A stretch of DNA of 64,000 bases from positions 62,001 to 126,000 of the forward strand of contig NZ_JAUSRH010000012.1 of NCBI RefSeq assembly GCF_030811715.1, read 5' to 3'. This DNA is from Sinomonas atrocyanea (lineage in GTDB: Bacteria; Actinomycetota; Actinomycetes; Actinomycetales; Micrococcaceae). The translations under genes and the position numbers were made by a program. The notes below the pieces were generated by a model that saw only the letters and a program-made list of their open reading frames with translations, was not told where the DNA came from and did no database searches. Positions 55,780 to 64,000 of the stretch are shown piece after piece; the stretch's first letter is position 1; the number at the start of each line of letters is the position of its first letter.

Positions 55780-56436
55780 GTGGACGTGTCAGCTGGATCG
55801 GCTGCGGCCACCCAGACCCCCCAGGCGCCTGACGGCCAGTCCCCGGACGGCCGGATCCCAGACGGCCAGCCCTGGGTCCCACCGACGTGGGAAGAGGTGG
55901 TCTCCCAGCACTCCGCGAAGGTGTACCGGCTCGCCTACCGCCTCACCGGCAACCAGCATGACGCCGAGGACCTCACGCAGGAGGTCTTCGTGCGGGTGTT
56001 CCGTTCCCTGGAGAACTTCAAGCCGGGGACACTCGACGGCTGGCTGCACCGGATCACCACGAACCTCTTCCTCGACCAGGCCCGCCGCAAGGGCCGCATC
56101 CGCTTCGATGCCCTCGCCGAGGATGCCGAGTCGCGTCTGCCGGGACGTGAGCCCGGCCCCGAGCGCAGCTACGAGATGAACAATCTGGACCTCGACGTCC
56201 AGGCCGCCCTCGAGGAGCTCCCGCCGGACTTCCGCGCCGCCGTGGTGCTCTGCGACCTCGAGGGCCTCTCGTACGACGAGGTGGCGGATGCCCTGGGCGT
56301 GAAGCTCGGCACCGTCCGCAGCCGGATCCACCGCGGCAGGACCCTCCTGCGCGAGAAGCTGGCGCACCGAGACCCCCGTCGGGGTGCGGCCAAGAAGCGC
56401 CTCGCACTTCCGCGCGTGGCCCGCGGCACGCGCTGA
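55780..56436 (+). CDS. sigE: ECF RNA polymerase sigma factor SigE
   Basis: 218 residues. A 40-residue leader precedes region 2 ([52 protein letters not shown]) and region 4 ([52 protein letters not shown]). The neighbours (methyltransferase upstream, zinc anti-sigma factor, TatB, Mrp) identify it as the envelope-stress SigE. GTG 55780 has AAGG seven bases upstream; GTG 55786 is a second option. The 170-bp upstream region contains TACGCT at 55694 but no convincing SigE-type autoregulatory promoter. Confidence 0.92.
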   Translation: MDVSAGSAAATQTPQAPDGQSPDGRIPDGQPWVPPTWEEVVSQHSAKVYRLAYRLTGNQHDAEDLTQEVFVRVFRSLENFKPGTLDGWLHRITTNLFLDQARRKGRIRFDALAEDAESRLPGREPGPERSYEMNNLDLDVQAALEELPPDFRAAVVLCDLEGLSYDEVADALGVKLGTVRSRIHRGRTLLREKLAHRDPRRGAAKKRLALPRVARGTR

Positions 56437-56445
56437 GGCGGCTGG

Positions 56446-56961
56446 ATGGGCATGCCACGCTGGAGCAGCCTGCTCCCCGATGACCACCCCGCGTCCGGAG
56501 ACCACATCCGGGGCTGTCCGGAGTGCCGGGGACGGCTCGAGACGGAGCGCCGCTACCTGGCGTCCCTGCGCCAGGTGCGCGTGCCGAGCGCGAGCGATGC
56601 ACTGCAGGAGCGCCTGCTCGAGCGGACGCGGTACCTCGCCGCGCAGGCCGAGCTCGCTGAGAGGACCCCTCCGCGGTCCCGGGCCCGCTGCGCCGTGCGG
56701 CTCGGCCTCACAGCCCTGGCCGGCGCGGCTGCCTGCGCCGCGGCGCTCGCCGTGACGGCCTACGCCGTGGCGGGCGACCCCGGCCCCCAGGGGACGGCCG
56801 GCAACGGGGCCGCGGCGTTCGTCCGGACATCGCCCGGCACCGGCCCGGCGGTCCGCCCCGCACCCGGTACTTCGGCCCAGACCGCGGCCCACTCGGACGA
56901 CCCCCTCAACCGGCTGGGGCGGGGGCTCCTGGTGGTCGTCGGTGCCTCGGGCCGCCCCTGA
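56446..56961 (+). CDS. rseA: Zinc-binding anti-sigma factor (RseA-like)
   Basis: 171 residues. H20-xxx-C24-xx-C27 (DHIRGCPECR) is the ZAS zinc site that binds ECF sigma factors. A helical sigma-binding part follows, then one membrane helix (LTALAGAAACAAALAVTAYAV, residues about 90-110) and a Gly/Pro/Ala-rich extracytoplasmic tail. The mycobacterial RseA is cytosolic; the membrane span here implies signal-triggered proteolysis. Nine bases after sigE. ATG 56452 is an alternative start. Confidence 0.83.
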   Translation: MGMPRWSSLLPDDHPASGDHIRGCPECRGRLETERRYLASLRQVRVPSASDALQERLLERTRYLAAQAELAERTPPRSRARCAVRLGLTALAGAAACAAALAVTAYAVAGDPGPQGTAGNGAAAFVRTSPGTGPAVRPAPGTSAQTAAHSDDPLNRLGRGLLVVVGASGRP

Positions 56962-57018
56962 TGGAGCGCTCCGCGCTGGAATCGCAGGCCCGCTCGGGCA
57001 GAAGGTAGTGTTGCACGC

Positions 57019-57402
57019 GTGTTCGGAATCAACGGCCCGGAGTTCCTCATCCTGCTGGTCATCGGCGTCCTCGTGATCGGCCCCAAGCGGCTCCCCGAAT
57101 ACACCCAGAAGCTCGCGAATATCGTCAAGGAGCTGCGCCGCATGGCTGCCGGGGCGAAGGAGCAGCTCAAGGAGGAGACCGGGGTCGACCTCAGCGAGGT
57201 GGACTGGCGCAAGTACGACCCCCGCCAGTACGACCCCCGCAAGATCATCCGGGACGCACTGCTGGACGATGACGCTCCCAGCGCGCCGCCGGCGCAGGCC
57301 CCAGCCGTGGCCGCTGCCGCCACCGCCGCCAGCATTCCCGCACCGCTCGTCGAGCGCCTGGCGGCAGGGGAGAACGCCCCGTTCGACTCCGAGGCGACCT
57401 GA
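57019..57402 (+). CDS. tatB: Sec-independent translocase subunit TatB
   Basis: 127 residues. FGINGPEFLILLVIGVLVIGPKRLPEYTQKLA is the N-terminal helix, Gly-Pro hinge and amphipathic helix. The longer tail (residues 60-127, WRKYDPRQYDPRK then Ala/Pro-rich) and the sigE neighbourhood favour TatB over TatA. It receives Tat substrates at the membrane, and the OpuC binding lipoprotein is a possible client. GTG 57019 is seven bases after TAGTGT (57006-57011). The htrA gene that sits between rseA and tatB in mycobacteria is absent. Confidence 0.9.
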   Translation: MFGINGPEFLILLVIGVLVIGPKRLPEYTQKLANIVKELRRMAAGAKEQLKEETGVDLSEVDWRKYDPRQYDPRKIIRDALLDDDAPSAPPAQAPAVAAAATAASIPAPLVERLAAGENAPFDSEAT

Positions 57403-57411
57403 TCGGAGCCC

Positions 57412-58530
57412 TCAGACGGCGGGGGTGACGCCCAGACGGCGCCCGGCCAGGTTCCGGGGGACGGCGGCGAGCCGGTCCGCGACGGCACGCAGCGCCACGG
57501 CCGCCGGGGATCCCGGATCGCCGAGCACAATCGGCGTGCCGGCATCGCCTCCCGCGCGCAGCCCGACGTCCAGGGGCACCTGGCCCAGCAGGCCGACCGA
57601 GGCACCGAGCGCGGCAGTGAGCCGCTCGGCGACGCGCTGCCCCCCGCCCGAGCCGAAGACGTCCATCACGGTCCCGTCCGGGAGCGTGAGGCCGGACATG
57701 TTCTCGATCACGCCCACGACCTTCTGCCCGGTCTGCGCTGACACCGTTCCCGCCCGTTCGGCGACTTCGGCGGCAGCGGCCTGCGGCGTCGTCACGACGA
57801 GCAGCTCGGCGTTCGGCAGCAGCTGGGAGACGGAGATGGCCACGTCTCCGGTGCCGGGGGGCAGGTCGAGGAAGAGGACGTCGAGGTCCCCGAAGTAGAC
57901 GTCGCCGAGGAACTGCTCGAGTGCCCGGTGCAGCATGGGGCCCCGCCACGCGACGGGCTGGTTGCCCTCGACGAACATGCCGATGGAGATCACCTTCACC
58001 CCGTGGGCGATCGGCGGCAGGATCATGTCGTCCACCTGGGTCGGCCTTCCGGTGACCCCCAGCAGGCCGGGCACGGAGAAGCCGTGCACGTCCGCGTCGA
58101 CGATCCCGACCCGCAGCCCGCGGGCGGCCAGCTCGCACGCGAGGTTCACGGTGACCGACGACTTGCCGACGCCGCCCTTGCCGCTGGCGACCGCGAAGAC
58201 CTTGGTCAGCGAGTCGGGCCGGCTGAAGGGGATGCCCCGGCCGGGGCGGAGCCGCTCCTTGAGCTCCCGGCGCTGCTCGGGCGTCATGACGTCGAGCTCG
58301 ACCACGGCCTCCTCCACGCCGGGGACCCCGCGGAGCGCGGCCGCCACGTCCTTCTCGATCGTGTCCCGCAGCGGGCAGCCGGCGATGGTGAGGAGCACGC
58401 CCACGGTGACCCGGCCGCCGTCGACCGTCACGGACCGCAGCATGCCGAGCTCGTCGATGGGCCGGCGCAGCTCGGGGTCGAGGACGCCGTGCAGGGCCGC
58501 GCGGACGGCCTCGTCGGACACGGCGCTCAC
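57412..58530 (-). CDS. mrp: Mrp/ApbC-type Fe-S carrier P-loop ATPase
   Basis: 372 residues. N-terminal MIP18/DUF59 domain (VLDPELRRPIDELGMLRSV, AGCPLRDTIEKDV), then the P-loop domain with GKGGVGKS at 117-124, DADVHGFSVPGLLG, and FLDLPPGTGD. The C-terminal CxxC that binds Fe-S in many Mrp proteins is missing: the stretch reads ENMSGLTLPDGTVMDVFGSGGG. One Cys remains in the DUF59 part. GTG 58530 overlaps the DUF1003 stop, forming an operon with the two genes upstream. Confidence 0.92.
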   Translation of the reverse strand: MSAVSDEAVRAALHGVLDPELRRPIDELGMLRSVTVDGGRVTVGVLLTIAGCPLRDTIEKDVAAALRGVPGVEEAVVELDVMTPEQRRELKERLRPGRGIPFSRPDSLTKVFAVASGKGGVGKSSVTVNLACELAARGLRVGIVDADVHGFSVPGLLGVTGRPTQVDDMILPPIAHGVKVISIGMFVEGNQPVAWRGPMLHRALEQFLGDVYFGDLDVLFLDLPPGTGDVAISVSQLLPNAELLVVTTPQAAAAEVAERAGTVSAQTGQKVVGVIENMSGLTLPDGTVMDVFGSGGGQRVAERLTAALGASVGLLGQVPLDVGLRAGGDAGTPIVLGDPGSPAAVALRAVADRLAAVPRNLAGRRLGVTPAV

Positions 58531-59129
58531 TCGGCGACCCCGCTCTCGCGGACGCGGGGGAGCTGCTGCGTGCGGAGGCTGCGCTGCCGGCGGTCCCTGC
58601 GCGGCTTGGCCTCGGACCGCTCCTCCGGGTCTGGCTCCTCCTGCTCGGAGGACAGGTCCTCGAGGAGGGAGCGCAGCTCGCCGCGCACGAAGTCGCGGGT
58701 CGCCACCTCGCGCAGGGCCAGACGCAGCGAGGCGAGTTCTCGGGTGAGGTACTCGGTGTCGGCGAGGCTGCGCTCGTTGCGCGAGCGGTCCTGCTCGATC
58801 TGGACGCGGTCCCGGTCGTCCTGCCGGTTCTGGGCCAGGAGGATGAGCGGGGCGGCGTACGAGGCCTGCAGCGAGAGCAGGAGGGTGAGCAGCGTGTAGT
58901 TCAGCGACCGCGGGTCGAACTGCATCGACTCTGGGGCGAAGGTGTTCCAGCCCAGCCACACGACACAGAACAGCGTCATGTAGAGGAGGAAGCGCGGCGT
59001 GCCCATGTAGCGGGCGAAGCTCTCGGCGAAGCGGCCGAATGCATCCGGGTCGGGACTGAGGCGGGGGAGGAGCCTGCTTCGCTGCTCGAGGGGGGTGTCC
59101 AGACCGGGCAGCTTGCGGGGCTCAGCCAA
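58527..59129 (-). CDS. DUF1003-family membrane protein
   Basis: 200 residues. Two central membrane helices (RFLLYMTLFCVVWLGWNTF and YTLLTLLLSLQASYAAPLILLAQNRQDDRD, the DUF1003 signature) are followed by a coiled-coil-like, charged tail. Function unknown. It starts with TTG at 59129, overlapping the upstream stop by eight bases, with GGAGGA four bases before: unusual but well supported. Confidence 0.85.
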   Translation of the reverse strand: MAEPRKLPGLDTPLEQRSRLLPRLSPDPDAFGRFAESFARYMGTPRFLLYMTLFCVVWLGWNTFAPESMQFDPRSLNYTLLTLLLSLQASYAAPLILLAQNRQDDRDRVQIEQDRSRNERSLADTEYLTRELASLRLALREVATRDFVRGELRSLLEDLSSEQEEPDPEERSEAKPRRDRRQRSLRTQQLPRVRESGVAE

Positions 59130-60399
59130 AGCGTCCTCCGAACTTCTTCACAGGCTCGCCGTCCTCGTGCACGCGCCAGTCGTCGGGCAGGAGGTGATCG
59201 AGGAGGTCGTCGACGGTCACCGCTCCCACGAGACGGCCGTCCGCGTTGACGACGGCAATCGAATTGAGGTTGTACTGGGCCATCGTGCGCGCCACATCGC
59301 TGATCGAGTCGAGGTCCTTCATCGGCTCGAGATCCTTGTCCACGATCGACCCGAGCTGCTCCGGCGGAGCGCTGCGCAGGAGCTGCTGGATGTGGACCGT
59401 GCCGAGGTAGCGGCCCGTGGGGGTCTCGAGCGGAGGGCGGCAGATGAAGATGGCAGAGGCGAGGGCCGGGCTCAGCTCCTCGCGCCGCACGTGGGCCAAG
59501 GCCTCGGCGACCGTGGCCTCGGGCGGCAGGATGACCGGGACGGGGGTCATGACTGAGCCGGCGGTGCCCTCGTCGTACTGCAGGAGGCGGCGCACATCCT
59601 CGGCCTCCTCCGGCTCCATCAGCTGGAGCAGCTCCTCGGCCTTCTCGGCGGGGAGGTCGGCGAGGAGGTCGGCGGCGTCGTCCGGGTCCATCTCCTCGAG
59701 CACGTCGGCGGCGCGCTCGACGTCGAGGGCCGAGAGGATCTCCACCTGGTCGTCCTCGGGGAGCTCCTGGAGCACGTCGGCGAGGCGCTCGTCCTGGAGC
59801 TCCGAGACGACCTCGAACCTGCGCTGGTCGCTCATCTCCTGCATCGCATCGGCGAAGTCCGCCGGCTTGAGGTCCTCGTGCGTGGCCAGGAACTGGGTGG
59901 CGCCGCGAGTCTGCCCGGCCGCGTGGCGCGTGTCCTCCCAGTCGACGAGGATCGTCTCGCCGCGCCGCAGGCTCCTGAGCCCGCGGCCGGAGATGAGGCG
60001 GCGGACGAAGAGCTTGCTCACGAGCCAGTCGCCGTTGCGCTGCTGGTCCATCGCGAGGTCCTCGATGGCCGCCTGGCTCCCGTCCTCGACGAGGACCACG
60101 TGGCGGTCGAACATGTCGCCCAGCACGAGCTGCTCGGCTCCGCGCTGCTCGAACCGGCGGAGGTTGATGAGGCCGGTCGTGATGATCTGGGACTGGTCCA
60201 TGCTCGTCACCCGGGTCATCGGGACGAACACCCGCCGCTTGCCCGGCACCTCGACGACGATGCCCACCGCCTGCGGGGGACGCCCGCCGCGGGGGATGAC
60301 GACGACGTCGCGCAGCCGCCCGACCCTGTCTCCTGCAGGGTCGAAGACGTCGAGGCCGAGCAGCCTGGCGACGAAGATACGCGTGGGGGTCCAACTCAC
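59122..60399 (-). CDS. MgtE N-domain/CBS protein without a transport domain
   Basis: 425 residues. A PRC-barrel-like start (FVARLLGLDVFDPAGDRVGRLRDVVV) is followed by the helical MgtE-N superhelix (LPEDDQVEILSALDVERAADVLEEMDPDDAADLLADLPAEKAEELL) and a CBS pair (EGTAGSVMTPVPVILPP, LNSIAVVNADGRLVGAVTVDDLLDHLL). The five-helix Mg2+ channel of MgtE is absent, so it is more likely a sensor or partner. GTG 60399 lies six bases after TAGATT (60411-60406). Rv1232c is the likely mycobacterial counterpart. Confidence 0.88.
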   Translation of the reverse strand: MSWTPTRIFVARLLGLDVFDPAGDRVGRLRDVVVIPRGGRPPQAVGIVVEVPGKRRVFVPMTRVTSMDQSQIITTGLINLRRFEQRGAEQLVLGDMFDRHVVLVEDGSQAAIEDLAMDQQRNGDWLVSKLFVRRLISGRGLRSLRRGETILVDWEDTRHAAGQTRGATQFLATHEDLKPADFADAMQEMSDQRRFEVVSELQDERLADVLQELPEDDQVEILSALDVERAADVLEEMDPDDAADLLADLPAEKAEELLQLMEPEEAEDVRRLLQYDEGTAGSVMTPVPVILPPEATVAEALAHVRREELSPALASAIFICRPPLETPTGRYLGTVHIQQLLRSAPPEQLGSIVDKDLEPMKDLDSISDVARTMAQYNLNSIAVVNADGRLVGAVTVDDLLDHLLPDDWRVHEDGEPVKKFGGRFG

Positions 60400-60427
60400 C
60401 TGTCTAATCTACTCCAGAGCAATCTCA

Positions 60428-60444
60428 CCGCTCACTCTGAGCGG
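60428..60444. promoter_or_regulatory. Inverted repeat in the divergent stress-gene spacer
   Basis: CCGCTCA-ctc-TGAGCGG, perfect 7+7 bp, lies between the MgtE-N/CBS promoter and the general stress gene. It could be an operator for either or both. Confidence 0.45.
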
Positions 60445-60485
60445 AAAGCGGCACGGCGTGGAGGAAGACGGGTAAGAATAGGGAC

Positions 60486-61535
60486 ATGTCCAACATGTTC
60501 GGTTCCGCCAAGCCCACTGACGAGGCCCGCGCGCTCCCGCAGGGCGAAACCGTCGGTTCCTACACCTCCTATCTGGATGCGCAGAAGGCGGTGGACTACC
60601 TCGCCGACCAGCAGTTCCCGGTCGAGCTCGTCGCCATCGTCGGCAACGAGCTCAAGCTCGTCGAGCGGGTGACGGGGCGCCTGTCCTACCCGCGGGTCGC
60701 CCTCAACGGCGCGCTCAGCGGCATGTGGTTCGGCCTCTTCGTGGGGGTGCTGCTCTCCTTCTTCACCCCGAACGGCAGCTACTTCTCGATCATCACGTCC
60801 GTGCTGATGGGCGCCGCGTTCTTCATGCTCTTCGGGATCGTGACCTATGCGATGCAGCGCGGCAAGCGCGACTTCACGTCCACGAGCCAGGTCATTGCGA
60901 GCAACTACGACGTCGTGGTGGGCCATGAGGTTGCCCACGAGGCGCGGCGGCTCCTCGCCCAGCTGCCCATGGGGCAGGGCATGGCCCACGGCGGCTGGGG
61001 CCAGACCGGCGGATACGGCCAAGGCGGCGGGTACGGCCAGGGCGGCGGGTACAACCAGGGCGGCTACGGCCAGCATGGGCAGGACTGGGGCCAGGGCGGC
61101 CACGGCCAGCAGGGGTACGGCCAGCAGGGGTACGGCCAGCAGGGACACGGCGACCAGGGGTACGGCCAGCAGTGGCAGCCCCCGCAGCAGGAGGAGCCGA
61201 AGCGCCCCACCGGCTGGACCGACCCGTACGGGGTGCACGCAGGCCAGACCGAGGGCCAGCAGGGGCAGCCCGAGGTCCAGCAGGCCCCGCAGCCGGCCCC
61301 CGAGCCCCGTCCGGGTTACCACGACCTGCCCGATGGCCGGCCGCAGTACGGCATCCGCGTCGAGCCGGAGCACGCCCAGCAGCACCAGGGCAGCGTCCCC
61401 GCCAACGACGCGGGGCAGCAGGAAGCCCGCGGTGAGCAGGAAGTCCACGAGGAGGCCCGGGGCGAGGATGCCGCCACGGAGCATCGCGGCGAGGGCCAGC
61501 CGAGGCACGACGACGACTCCCACCGGGGCGCGTAG
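60486..61535 (+). CDS. General stress protein with Gly/Gln/Tyr-rich tail
   Basis: 349 residues. Residues about 22-70 form a YflT/17M-like domain ([30 protein letters not shown]), followed by two membrane helices (about 79-98 and 103-122). From residue about 168 the protein becomes low-complexity: repeated YGQGG/YGQQG units, then Pro/Gln/Glu-rich to the C-terminus. ATG 60486 has AAGAAT six bases upstream (leaderless style). The tail is in frame and codon-consistent, with short DNA repeats as expected for such a region. Confidence 0.85.
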   Translation: MSNMFGSAKPTDEARALPQGETVGSYTSYLDAQKAVDYLADQQFPVELVAIVGNELKLVERVTGRLSYPRVALNGALSGMWFGLFVGVLLSFFTPNGSYFSIITSVLMGAAFFMLFGIVTYAMQRGKRDFTSTSQVIASNYDVVVGHEVAHEARRLLAQLPMGQGMAHGGWGQTGGYGQGGGYGQGGGYNQGGYGQHGQDWGQGGHGQQGYGQQGYGQQGHGDQGYGQQWQPPQQEEPKRPTGWTDPYGVHAGQTEGQQGQPEVQQAPQPAPEPRPGYHDLPDGRPQYGIRVEPEHAQQHQGSVPANDAGQQEARGEQEVHEEARGEDAATEHRGEGQPRHDDDSHRGA

Positions 61536-61559
61536 CTCGCCGCACACACCGCGCACCGA

Positions 61560-61599
61560 CAGGGGCGCCGGCCGGGTGATGAACCGGCCGGCGCCCCTG
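61560..61599. terminator. 16-bp stem bidirectional terminator
   Basis: CAGGGGCGCCGGCCGG (61560-61575) and its exact complement (61584-61599), loop GTGATGAA. Between convergent stress and aminopeptidase genes. Confidence 0.8.
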
Positions 61600-61616
61600 C
61601 GCATGCACGGGTCAGG

Positions 61617-63191
61617 TCAGAGCAGCGAGGCCATCCAGGCTTCGACGTCATCTGGCGTGCGCGGCAGGGCCTCGCTGAGGTTCACCGGGCCACCGGCGGT
61701 CATGAGGACGTCGTCCTCGATGCGCACGCCGATCCCGCGGTACTCGGCCGGGATCGCGAGGTCCTCGGCCTTGAAGTAGAGGCCCGGCTCGATCGTGAAC
61801 ACCATGCCCGGAGCCAGCTCGCCGTCGAGGTAGAGCTCGCGGCGCGCCTGTGCGCAGTCGTGCACGTCGAGGCCGAGGTGGTGGCTCGTGCCGTGCGGCA
61901 TCCACCGGCGGTGCTGCTGCCCGGCGTCCGAGAGCGCCTCCTGTGCCGAGACGGGGAGGATGCCCCACTCTTCGAGGCGCGCGGCGAGGACCTCCATCGC
62001 GGCGGCATGGATCTGGCGGAACTTCACCCCCGGACGCGCGGCGGCGAACGCGGCGTCCGCGGCGTCGAGGACCGCCTGGTACACCCGGCGCTGGACCTCC
62101 GAGAATGTCCCGCTCACCGGCAGGGTGCGGGTCACGTCTGCGGTGTAGAGCGACTCGGCCTCCACGCCGGCATCGACCAGGAGCAGCTCGCCCTCGCGCA
62201 CCGGGCCGTTGTTGCGGATCCAGTGCAGCACGGTGGCGTTGTTGCCCGACGCGGCGATCGTCTCGTAGCCGAGGTCGTTGCCCTCCTCGCGGGCCTTCGC
62301 GAAGAACGCTCCCTCGACCACCCGCTCGCCGCGGCGGTGGGCCAGCGCGCGGGGCAGGGCCCGGATGATCTCCTCGAAGCCGGCCGCGGTCGCGGCCACG
62401 GCCTCGCGCATCTGGGCCACCTCCCACTCGTCCTTGGCCAGGCGCAGCTCGGACAGTGCCTCGGTCAGCTGGTCGTCGAGGGCGTCCAACACGGACAGGT
62501 CCAGCGACTCGGGATCCTTGGCGGTGTTGTAGCGCGCAGTGTCGACGAGGGCGTCGATGTCCTCGTGCACCTTGCGGACCAGGCGCACCGAGATGCCCCC
62601 GATCTCCGGGGCGCCCACGCCCTTGGTGAGCGCGGCCTCGAGGCCGTCGAGGTGCGCGGTGGCGATGCCCAGGCGGGCCTCGAGCTCGGCGAGCGTGGGG
62701 CGCGCGCCGATCCAGAACTCGCCGGAACGGGCGTCGGCATAGAACTGCTCGGTGTCCCGTCCGGCGAGCGGGCGGAAGTACAGCGTGGCACTGTGGTGAC
62801 CGCCGTCGTCGCCCGTGCCCTCGTCGACTGGTTCGAGGATGAGCACGGCGTCGGGCTCGTGGTCGACGCCCAGGCCGGTCAGGTGCGCGAAGGCGGAGTG
62901 GGGGCGGAAGCGGTAGTCGGTGTCGTTCGAGCGGACCTTGAGCGGGCCTGCCGGGATGACGAGCCGCTCGCCGGGGAACCGGTCGGAGATGGCGCGACGG
63001 CGTCGGGCCGCATGCTCGGCGACGGCGTCCCTGCCGGGCAGGGAGCCCTCGGACGGCGCCCAGCCGGACGCCATGAACGCCTTGAATGCCTCGGAAGTGG
63101 GCCGCTGGGACCGGTTGTTCACCCGGTCGTCGATCGGCTGCGCCTGCGGCTGGCCGTTGGGATCTGGAACTGCGGGATCTGAAACACTCAC
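61617..63191 (-). CDS. pepP: Xaa-Pro aminopeptidase (M24B)
   Basis: 524 residues. An N-terminal creatinase-like domain (FRPHSAFAHLTGLG, LYFRPLAGRDTEQFY) is followed by the pita-bread fold. Metal ligands are visible: the two Asp in LLLVDAGVEAESLYTADVTRTLP, His in HHLGLDVHD, Glu in FTIEPGLYF and in RIEDDVL. It removes N-terminal residues before proline. The start GTG 63191 follows GAAGAATGAAGAA; a start at 63236 would add 15 unconserved residues. Confidence 0.92.
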   Translation of the reverse strand: MSVSDPAVPDPNGQPQAQPIDDRVNNRSQRPTSEAFKAFMASGWAPSEGSLPGRDAVAEHAARRRRAISDRFPGERLVIPAGPLKVRSNDTDYRFRPHSAFAHLTGLGVDHEPDAVLILEPVDEGTGDDGGHHSATLYFRPLAGRDTEQFYADARSGEFWIGARPTLAELEARLGIATAHLDGLEAALTKGVGAPEIGGISVRLVRKVHEDIDALVDTARYNTAKDPESLDLSVLDALDDQLTEALSELRLAKDEWEVAQMREAVAATAAGFEEIIRALPRALAHRRGERVVEGAFFAKAREEGNDLGYETIAASGNNATVLHWIRNNGPVREGELLLVDAGVEAESLYTADVTRTLPVSGTFSEVQRRVYQAVLDAADAAFAAARPGVKFRQIHAAAMEVLAARLEEWGILPVSAQEALSDAGQQHRRWMPHGTSHHLGLDVHDCAQARRELYLDGELAPGMVFTIEPGLYFKAEDLAIPAEYRGIGVRIEDDVLMTAGGPVNLSEALPRTPDDVEAWMASLL

Positions 63192-63250
63192 TTCTTCATT
63201 CTTCCACTGGGGTGCGCGTTGTCCAGAGGCCCCCACCCGCCGCCCCGGGC

Positions 63251-63256
63251 TATCGT
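63251..63256 (+). promoter_or_regulatory. -10 element of the PHP gene
   Basis: TATCGT, six bases before GTG 63263. Leaderless layout. Confidence 0.55.
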
Positions 63257-63262
63257 GGGGGC

Positions 63263-64000
63263 GTGAGGATCGATCTGCACGCCCACTCGACGGTGTCCGA
63301 CGGCACCGAGACCCCCGCGGAGCTCGTGGGAGCGGCCGCCGAGGCGGGCATCGACGTCCTCGCGATCACCGACCACGACTCCACGTCGGGCTGGGAGGAC
63401 GCGGGCGCGGCGGCCCGGCGCCTCGGGGTGGCGCTCGTGCCGGGCATGGAGGTCTCGTGCCGCACCCCCGAGGGCATCAGCGTCCACGTCCTGAGCTACC
63501 TGCACGACCCCGCGCACCCCGGGCTCCTCGAGGAGGTCACCAAGGCCCGTGATGCGCGGCTCTCCCGCGCCGAGCACATGGTCTCGCTGCTTGCCGAGGA
63601 CTATCCGCTCTCGTGGGACGACGTCACGCGCCACCTGGCTCCCGGGGCCACGGTGGGCCGGCCGCACATCGCCGACGCCCTCGTCGCGGCGGGCCTGGTC
63701 GGCGACCGCACCGAGGCGTTCGCCACGATCCTGTCCTCGCGCTCGCGGTACTTCGTGCAGCACTACGCGCCCGAGCCCGCGCTGGCCGTCTCCCTCATCC
63801 GCGCCGCCGGGGGAGTGCCGGTGTTCGCGCACCCCGTGGCGTCGGCGCGGGGCCGCACGGTCGGCGAGCCCGTCTACCGGGCGATGATCGACGCCGGCCT
63901 GGCCGGGCTCGAGGTCTACCACCGCGACAACCCGGAGGACCGCCGCCCGTTCCTGCTCGATCTGGCGGCCGAGAACGGCCTCTTCGTCACCGGATCGTCC
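63263..64000 (+). CDS. PHP-domain phosphoesterase (3' end outside the window)
   Basis: First 246 residues of a polymerase/histidinol-phosphatase-type hydrolase. Metal motifs: DLHAHSTVSDGT (HxH), ITDHDST, GMEVSC and FAHPVA. The arrangement matches the YciV/TrpH group, whose E. coli member is a 5'-3' exoribonuclease or nucleoside 3',5'-bisphosphatase. Cytosolic. Divergent from pepP. The C-terminal metal His and end are not visible. Confidence 0.88.
   Translation, partial: MRIDLHAHSTVSDGTETPAELVGAAAEAGIDVLAITDHDSTSGWEDAGAAARRLGVALVPGMEVSCRTPEGISVHVLSYLHDPAHPGLLEEVTKARDARLSRAEHMVSLLAEDYPLSWDDVTRHLAPGATVGRPHIADALVAAGLVGDRTEAFATILSSRSRYFVQHYAPEPALAVSLIRAAGGVPVFAHPVASARGRTVGEPVYRAMIDAGLAGLEVYHRDNPEDRRPFLLDLAAENGLFVTGSS

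Noticed and set aside
61000-61170. Direct DNA repeats inside the general stress gene as a separate repeat element
   Set aside because: They are in frame and explained by the YGQGG/YGQQG codon repeats of the protein tail.

Overview
The window is a continuous piece of chromosome from a very GC-rich actinobacterium. The G/C-ending codon use, the gluABCD, opuC and DAP-succinylase gene sets, the fdxA-dapC pair, and a sigE-rseA-tatB-mrp block that mirrors mycobacterial gene order all point to Micrococcaceae (Arthrobacter/Sinomonas type). This placement is from gene content only. I see no rRNA, tRNA, CRISPR array, prophage or insertion sequence. The region reads as core chromosome with small regulator-transporter modules.

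Layout. 1-8.5 kb holds regulators and exporters (two Lrp/AsnC, ArsR, LysR, two MFS), an aldo/keto reductase, a nitronate monooxygenase and an N-acetylglucosamine-kinase-like enzyme. 8.5-12 kb is an OpuC-type osmoprotectant ABC operon with overlapping genes. 12-21 kb holds an alanine-type aminotransferase, PPK2, exonuclease VII (xseA/xseB), ispH, rmuC and ychF. 22-24.4 kb is phosphoketolase. 24.7-32 kb is a dipeptide/oligopeptide ABC system whose permease and fused ATPase genes are separated by an antisense PH-domain gene. 32-35 kb has an SGNH lipoprotein and typA. 35.4-39.8 kb has an ArsR/MFS divergent pair and a TetR-controlled envelope operon (DUF6230, DUF6114, secreted protein). 40-48.7 kb carries fdxA-dapC, gltA, galE, dapD and dapE. 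48.7-52 kb is gluABCD. 52-54.6 kb is a LOG-DivIVA-glycosyltransferase cluster. 54.7-61.5 kb is the sigE stress region. The end has a PepP-type aminopeptidase and a partial PHP phosphoesterase.

Two genome-style features stand out. First, about 22 genes have a -10 hexamer (TAnnnT or close) placed 6-7 nt before the start codon with no Shine-Dalgarno sequence. This is the signature of leaderless mRNAs, and I used it to choose many starts. Second, three of the longer spacers between convergent genes (after ispH, typA and dapE) hold short-period tandem repeats arranged as mirror images: copies in one orientation, a centre, then copies inverted. The periods are 21 (with a nested 19), 32 and 14 bp. 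I do not recognise this architecture as a named element, and it is the best candidate here for something undescribed.

Other points are long near-perfect terminator stems with shared outer arms, hairpins between substrate-binding-protein and permease genes in two ABC operons, an ArsR promoter with four helically phased half-sites, an OppB-like permease with about 160 extra membrane residues, a stand-alone SH3-like domain where a longer acetyltransferase is expected, and a stress protein with a Gly/Gln/Tyr-rich tail.
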